From positions 1 to 15,735 of the forward strand of contig JANNRJ010000022.1 of assembly GCA_031401235.1 (NCBI GenBank): 15,735 nt of DNA, given 5' to 3'. This DNA comes from UBA3006 sp031401235. Lineage in GTDB: Bacteria; Actinomycetota; Acidimicrobiia; Acidimicrobiales; Ilumatobacteraceae. Both the position numbers and the translations under genes were made by a program. This document shows, piece by piece, positions 13,492 through 15,735 of this stretch (the first letter of the stretch is position 1; the number at the start of each line of letters is the position of its first letter). The notes under the pieces are model-generated. The model saw nothing but the letters and a program-made list of their open reading frames with translations, had not been told where the DNA came from and did not search any database.

Positions 13492-14397
13492 TCACCAGTC
13501 GCGATTATCTTCGTCTTGAGAAAACGGACATTCTCCAGCCAACGGACACTTGGCACAGTGATCACCGGGTTCCAGTAAAGGTTTCTCACCGTTATCGAGT
13601 CGCATCACCTTTGGGATCGATGCAAGAACACCACCTAATGCCATATCAAGCCAATCACGCTCGACATCAAGTCCGATACCCTGACCAGACAACAACCCGT
13701 ATGACACAACTCGCGCTGGCGGACAACCCGTCGCAAGGGTATGAACCAACGCCCCAAACCCCAAGCGATCCACATCAACTGCGGTCGGTCGCACGGGAAC
13801 GAAACCAACAAGAACCGCACCTGGCCAAAGTGCTTCACCAGAGGTTCGATGCGACCCAATCGTTAAATCAACATCCGTGACTTGCAGAATTACACCGTCG
13901 ACATCGAGTTCATTTGCTACCGGACCCAACAGCAGACCATCAGACAATGCCTGAAATCTGAGTTCCTCGGCAATACGGCAAATCACTGCAGAAATCTCAC
14001 AAGAGGTCTCAAATCGCTCCAGAGCTGACTGGGGACCGATCCACCGTAGAAGTACGTCATCCATCGAGTCAAAGTCATTGAGAGCATCGTCAACAAAGTG
14101 AAATGGCATGCCTGACTCACCACTGTTCATCGCCACAATCCATCTCTTGACCAACTCACGGGTGAGACGACTTTGGAGACAACTAGGCGACTCCACGGTT
14201 TCAAGAGCCAAATCACGCTCTCCCTGCCACAAACCCTCACATGTCAATATCTGTCCAATTTCAGGGTCAGACAGAAGGACCGATCCGGCAAACGGTGCCC
14301 GCTCGGCAATACGACGACGGGCGCCTTCAACCCAGTCGCGTGGGTAACCAAGTGGCACATTTCCTTGACTGACAAGGGTTCCAAGTGATGTTCTCAT
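13492..14397 (-). CDS. PD-(D/E)XK-like (RecB/Cas4-type) protein with C-terminal Cys cluster, possibly inactive
   Basis: 301 residues, with AGGAG 6 nt before ATG 14397, the best ribosome-binding site of the region. The C-terminus PGDHCAKCPLAGECP matches the Fe-S cluster end of RecB/AddB/Cas4-type nucleases; an earlier Cys (ILTCEGLW or PSCLQSR) could be the fourth ligand. Before it, DVDLTIG, then WPGAVLVGFVPV, then DRLGFGALVHTLATGCPPARVVSYGLLSG follow the order of the nuclease core (acidic strand, D-x-K strand, QxxxY-type helix). Where active enzymes have D-x-K this one has V-G-F, so cleavage activity is doubtful. It may bind DNA or serve a structural role. It is first in the operon, divergent from the HTH gene. 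Family assignment is from pattern only. Confidence 0.6.
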   Translation of the reverse strand: MRTSLGTLVSQGNVPLGYPRDWVEGARRRIAERAPFAGSVLLSDPEIGQILTCEGLWQGERDLALETVESPSCLQSRLTRELVKRWIVAMNSGESGMPFHFVDDALNDFDSMDDVLLRWIGPQSALERFETSCEISAVICRIAEELRFQALSDGLLLGPVANELDVDGVILQVTDVDLTIGSHRTSGEALWPGAVLVGFVPVRPTAVDVDRLGFGALVHTLATGCPPARVVSYGLLSGQGIGLDVERDWLDMALGGVLASIPKVMRLDNGEKPLLEPGDHCAKCPLAGECPFSQDEDNRDW

Positions 14398-14415
14398 ATT
14401 GTCTCCTGTTGATTA

Positions 14416-14435
14416 GTGTAACCATTTGTATACAC
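14416..14435. promoter_or_regulatory. Imperfect palindromic operator candidate in the divergent promoter
   Basis: GTGTA at 14416-14420 and TACAC at 14431-14435 are inverted arms of a 20-bp imperfect palindrome (14 of 20 positions symmetrical). It lies between the divergent HTH and PD-(D/E)XK-like genes and abuts or overlaps the probable -10/start region of the latter, the expected place for a repressor site. The HTH protein is the natural candidate ligand; this is inference. Confidence 0.45.
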
Positions 14436-14462
14436 TATAGGGGTGAGCACATTTGAATACAA
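14434..14462 (-). promoter_or_regulatory. Likely promoter of the four-gene operon
   Basis: On the minus strand TTGTAT (-35, plus coordinates 14457-14462) and TATAGT (-10, 14434-14439) are separated by exactly 17 nt, about 37 nt upstream of the ATG at 14397. The -10 box is good and the -35 is weak. The AGGAG ribosome-binding site follows downstream. Confidence 0.5.
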
Positions 14463-14491
14463 CCCCTACATCCATCAACTAGGGTTTTGTT

Positions 14492-14692
14492 ATGGGGCGC
14501 AAGATCGATATCGGCGACTTGGTCGGTGCCAACGAAATCGCTAAGCGACTAGGACTAAAGACAGCGCATACAGTCCATGTTTGGCGAACCCGCCACGAGG
14601 ATTTCCCTAAGCCAATTGCAACTCTAAAGACTGCCCTCATCTGGGATTGGCGGGACATCGAGCGATGGGCAAGAAAAACCAACCGCGGCTAA
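14492..14692 (+). CDS. Small AlpA/excisionase-type helix-turn-helix protein
   Basis: A 66-residue MerR-like winged-helix protein of the AlpA/excisionase type: LVGANEIAKRLGLKTAHTVHVWRTR is the HTH (LGL turn and recognition helix with VHVWRTR). FPKPIATLKTALIWDWRDIERWA is the wing and final helix typical of these small DNA-binding proteins. Such proteins control integrases and other phage or island genes, or act as recombination directionality factors. AGGG lies about 8-10 nt before ATG 14492. It is divergent from the four-gene operon, with a palindrome in the shared 94-nt region, and convergent with the methyltransferase gene. An autoregulator/repressor of the operon is the simplest reading, though similar proteins also occur outside mobile elements. 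Confidence 0.85.
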   Translation: MGRKIDIGDLVGANEIAKRLGLKTAHTVHVWRTRHEDFPKPIATLKTALIWDWRDIERWARKTNRG

Positions 14693-14725
14693 TCCGTAAG
14701 TTTTCCAACTGTTTCGGACTTGTAA

Positions 14726-15735
14726 CTACACCGCCCTAAATAGCAGGACAACTTCATTCTTGGTTCGCAATGTTCTGCCTGCGCCGTTCGCGTACCATTT
14801 CCGACTAGGTACAGAACGCCACAATCGCCCGTCTGACCTAGTTGCCAAGCGAAGTGATGTTGTCTCTCTAAATCCCGCTGACTGGACACACTTCAAGTAC
14901 TTGGGTAGCTGCACGTTCGGATTATTAAATCCAACCATTTGAATCATCCACGCGCCATCACGCAAATGACCGCGACACGAAGCCATAGTCTCGTGCAGAA
15001 TTTTGAAGTAAGTTGAATTATCGAACTCTCGTCGCGCGTGCATCGTGTAATCACCTTCACGTAGCACACTCTTCGCGCCAACAATCCACAACGGCAGGTC
15101 GGTTTCTCGTCTCCCACCAATTTGCCAACGTCCATACAGCATGTGAACACCAGGGTATGGCGGTGAAGTGACAACTGCGTCGAACTTAAGTTTAGATAGG
15201 TGTTCATTTTCTGACAGCAACGACGACGCCGCGCCCATAAAAACTCTGTGGTCGTGTTCCGACCTACCTTCACCCCACTCCTCTCTTACATTCTCACTGA
15301 AGGCTCGAGATGCTATAACGATGTCGATTGCAGTTCTCTGAATGAACTTTACTAACTCTCTGAATGTTGGCGGCTCACTTCTGTTGTCAATCGCCCACTG
15401 TGCAGAGCGAAGTAGGACTTGCCGCATGAGCTGGTCATATTCCTTGGAGTGCAGTGTTGCATCTATTAGAAGAGTGTCGATCAATCGGACAAGTCTCCAG
15501 TGCCGTCGGAGATCAATGTGATCACAAGGGAAATCATCCGATAGGGTTCGGAAATCCTGCGATTTGACAAGCCGATTAGATCGTCGAGTAACCCAAGGAA
15601 CAAATGATTCAAGACTCGCCTGGCACTGTTCGGTGAGGGCTGATTGAGTGAGAAACCATGAAATCGGGCTGATATCTATGCCGACACACCTACGACCGTG
15701 TCTCATTGCCTCAATGAGTGTTGTTCCACTACCAA
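14726..15735 (-). CDS. DNA methyltransferase (N4-cytosine/N6-adenine type), N-terminus outside window
   Basis: The frame runs from the right edge, so the N-terminus is missing; 336 residues are visible. They begin in the SAM-binding motif I, GSGTTLIEA, followed by the motif II acidic residue in CVGIDISPIS. About 165 residues later comes motif IV, VVTSPPYPGVHMLYGRW, the catalytic loop of amino-methyltransferases (TSPPY is common in N4-cytosine enzymes). The order I before IV, with a long helical insert between, differs from the common beta-group enzymes where TSPPY precedes FxGSGTT. It probably modifies a specific DNA sequence, as part of a restriction system or as an orphan. No restriction enzyme is in the window; one could lie beyond the right edge. 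The RNA-methyltransferase-like COG1041 group is an alternative with the same motif order. Confidence 0.85.
   Translation of the reverse strand, partial: GSGTTLIEAMRHGRRCVGIDISPISWFLTQSALTEQCQASLESFVPWVTRRSNRLVKSQDFRTLSDDFPCDHIDLRRHWRLVRLIDTLLIDATLHSKEYDQLMRQVLLRSAQWAIDNRSEPPTFRELVKFIQRTAIDIVIASRAFSENVREEWGEGRSEHDHRVFMGAASSLLSENEHLSKLKFDAVVTSPPYPGVHMLYGRWQIGGRRETDLPLWIVGAKSVLREGDYTMHARREFDNSTYFKILHETMASCRGHLRDGAWMIQMVGFNNPNVQLPKYLKCVQSAGFRETTSLRLATRSDGRLWRSVPSRKWYANGAGRTLRTKNEVVLLFRAV

Overview
The window looks like a chromosomal stretch of a mid-GC actinobacterium, probably an Acidimicrobiia-like or freshwater lineage. This is inferred from the secreted IPT/TIG plus fibronectin-III protein, a membrane protein of a type I recall from actinobacteria, genes with weak or no Shine-Dalgarno sequence, and the gene families present. 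No rRNA or other taxonomic marker is in the window. The right third (about 10.2-15.7 kb) has the character of an accessory or mobile region.

Layout. (1) 1-4819, all on the minus strand: a Rieske/FMN-reductase fusion protein, then an HPt-domain phosphotransfer protein, then an OmpR-family response regulator, with tight spacing (14 nt, then a TAATG overlap). After a 127-nt gap comes a large secreted protein, cut by the left window edge, built from a signal peptide, an N-terminal domain, at least six IPT/TIG domains and FN3 domains. (2) 4910-6108, plus strand: a VOC/glyoxalase-like protein and a two-helix membrane protein of unknown function. (3) 6244-9108, minus strand: a class I photolyase followed by an SDR-DUF2867 protein, probably one operon. 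(4) 6095-10220: three copies of tRNA-Arg(CCT) sequence in one orientation. They are a decayed full-length copy (6095-6167), a 3'-part fragment (9212-9256) and an intact gene (10148-10220). The last two bracket a single alpha/beta-hydrolase gene in the arrangement expected of an insertion into a tRNA gene. (5) 10416-14397, minus strand: a compact four-gene operon encoding a PD-(D/E)XK-like protein, a one-TM membrane protein, a tyrosine-recombinase-like protein and a DDE-transposase-like protein. A small AlpA/excisionase-type HTH gene (14492-14692) is divergent from it across a promoter with an imperfect palindrome. (6) 14726 to the right edge, minus strand: a DNA methyltransferase, cut by the edge.

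How the parts may work together. The HPt protein and response regulator look like the downstream half of a phosphorelay whose kinase is not in the window; the adjacent surface protein is a possible target. The four-gene operon with its HTH gene is the best candidate for an undescribed mobile or defence-type system. Two of its members have enzyme folds but seem to lack the usual catalytic residues, while the DDE protein keeps plausible ones. The tRNA-Arg copies show that this locus has been rearranged repeatedly around one tRNA gene. Both the hydrolase and the membrane protein run into an antisense tRNA copy and end at the same place in it.
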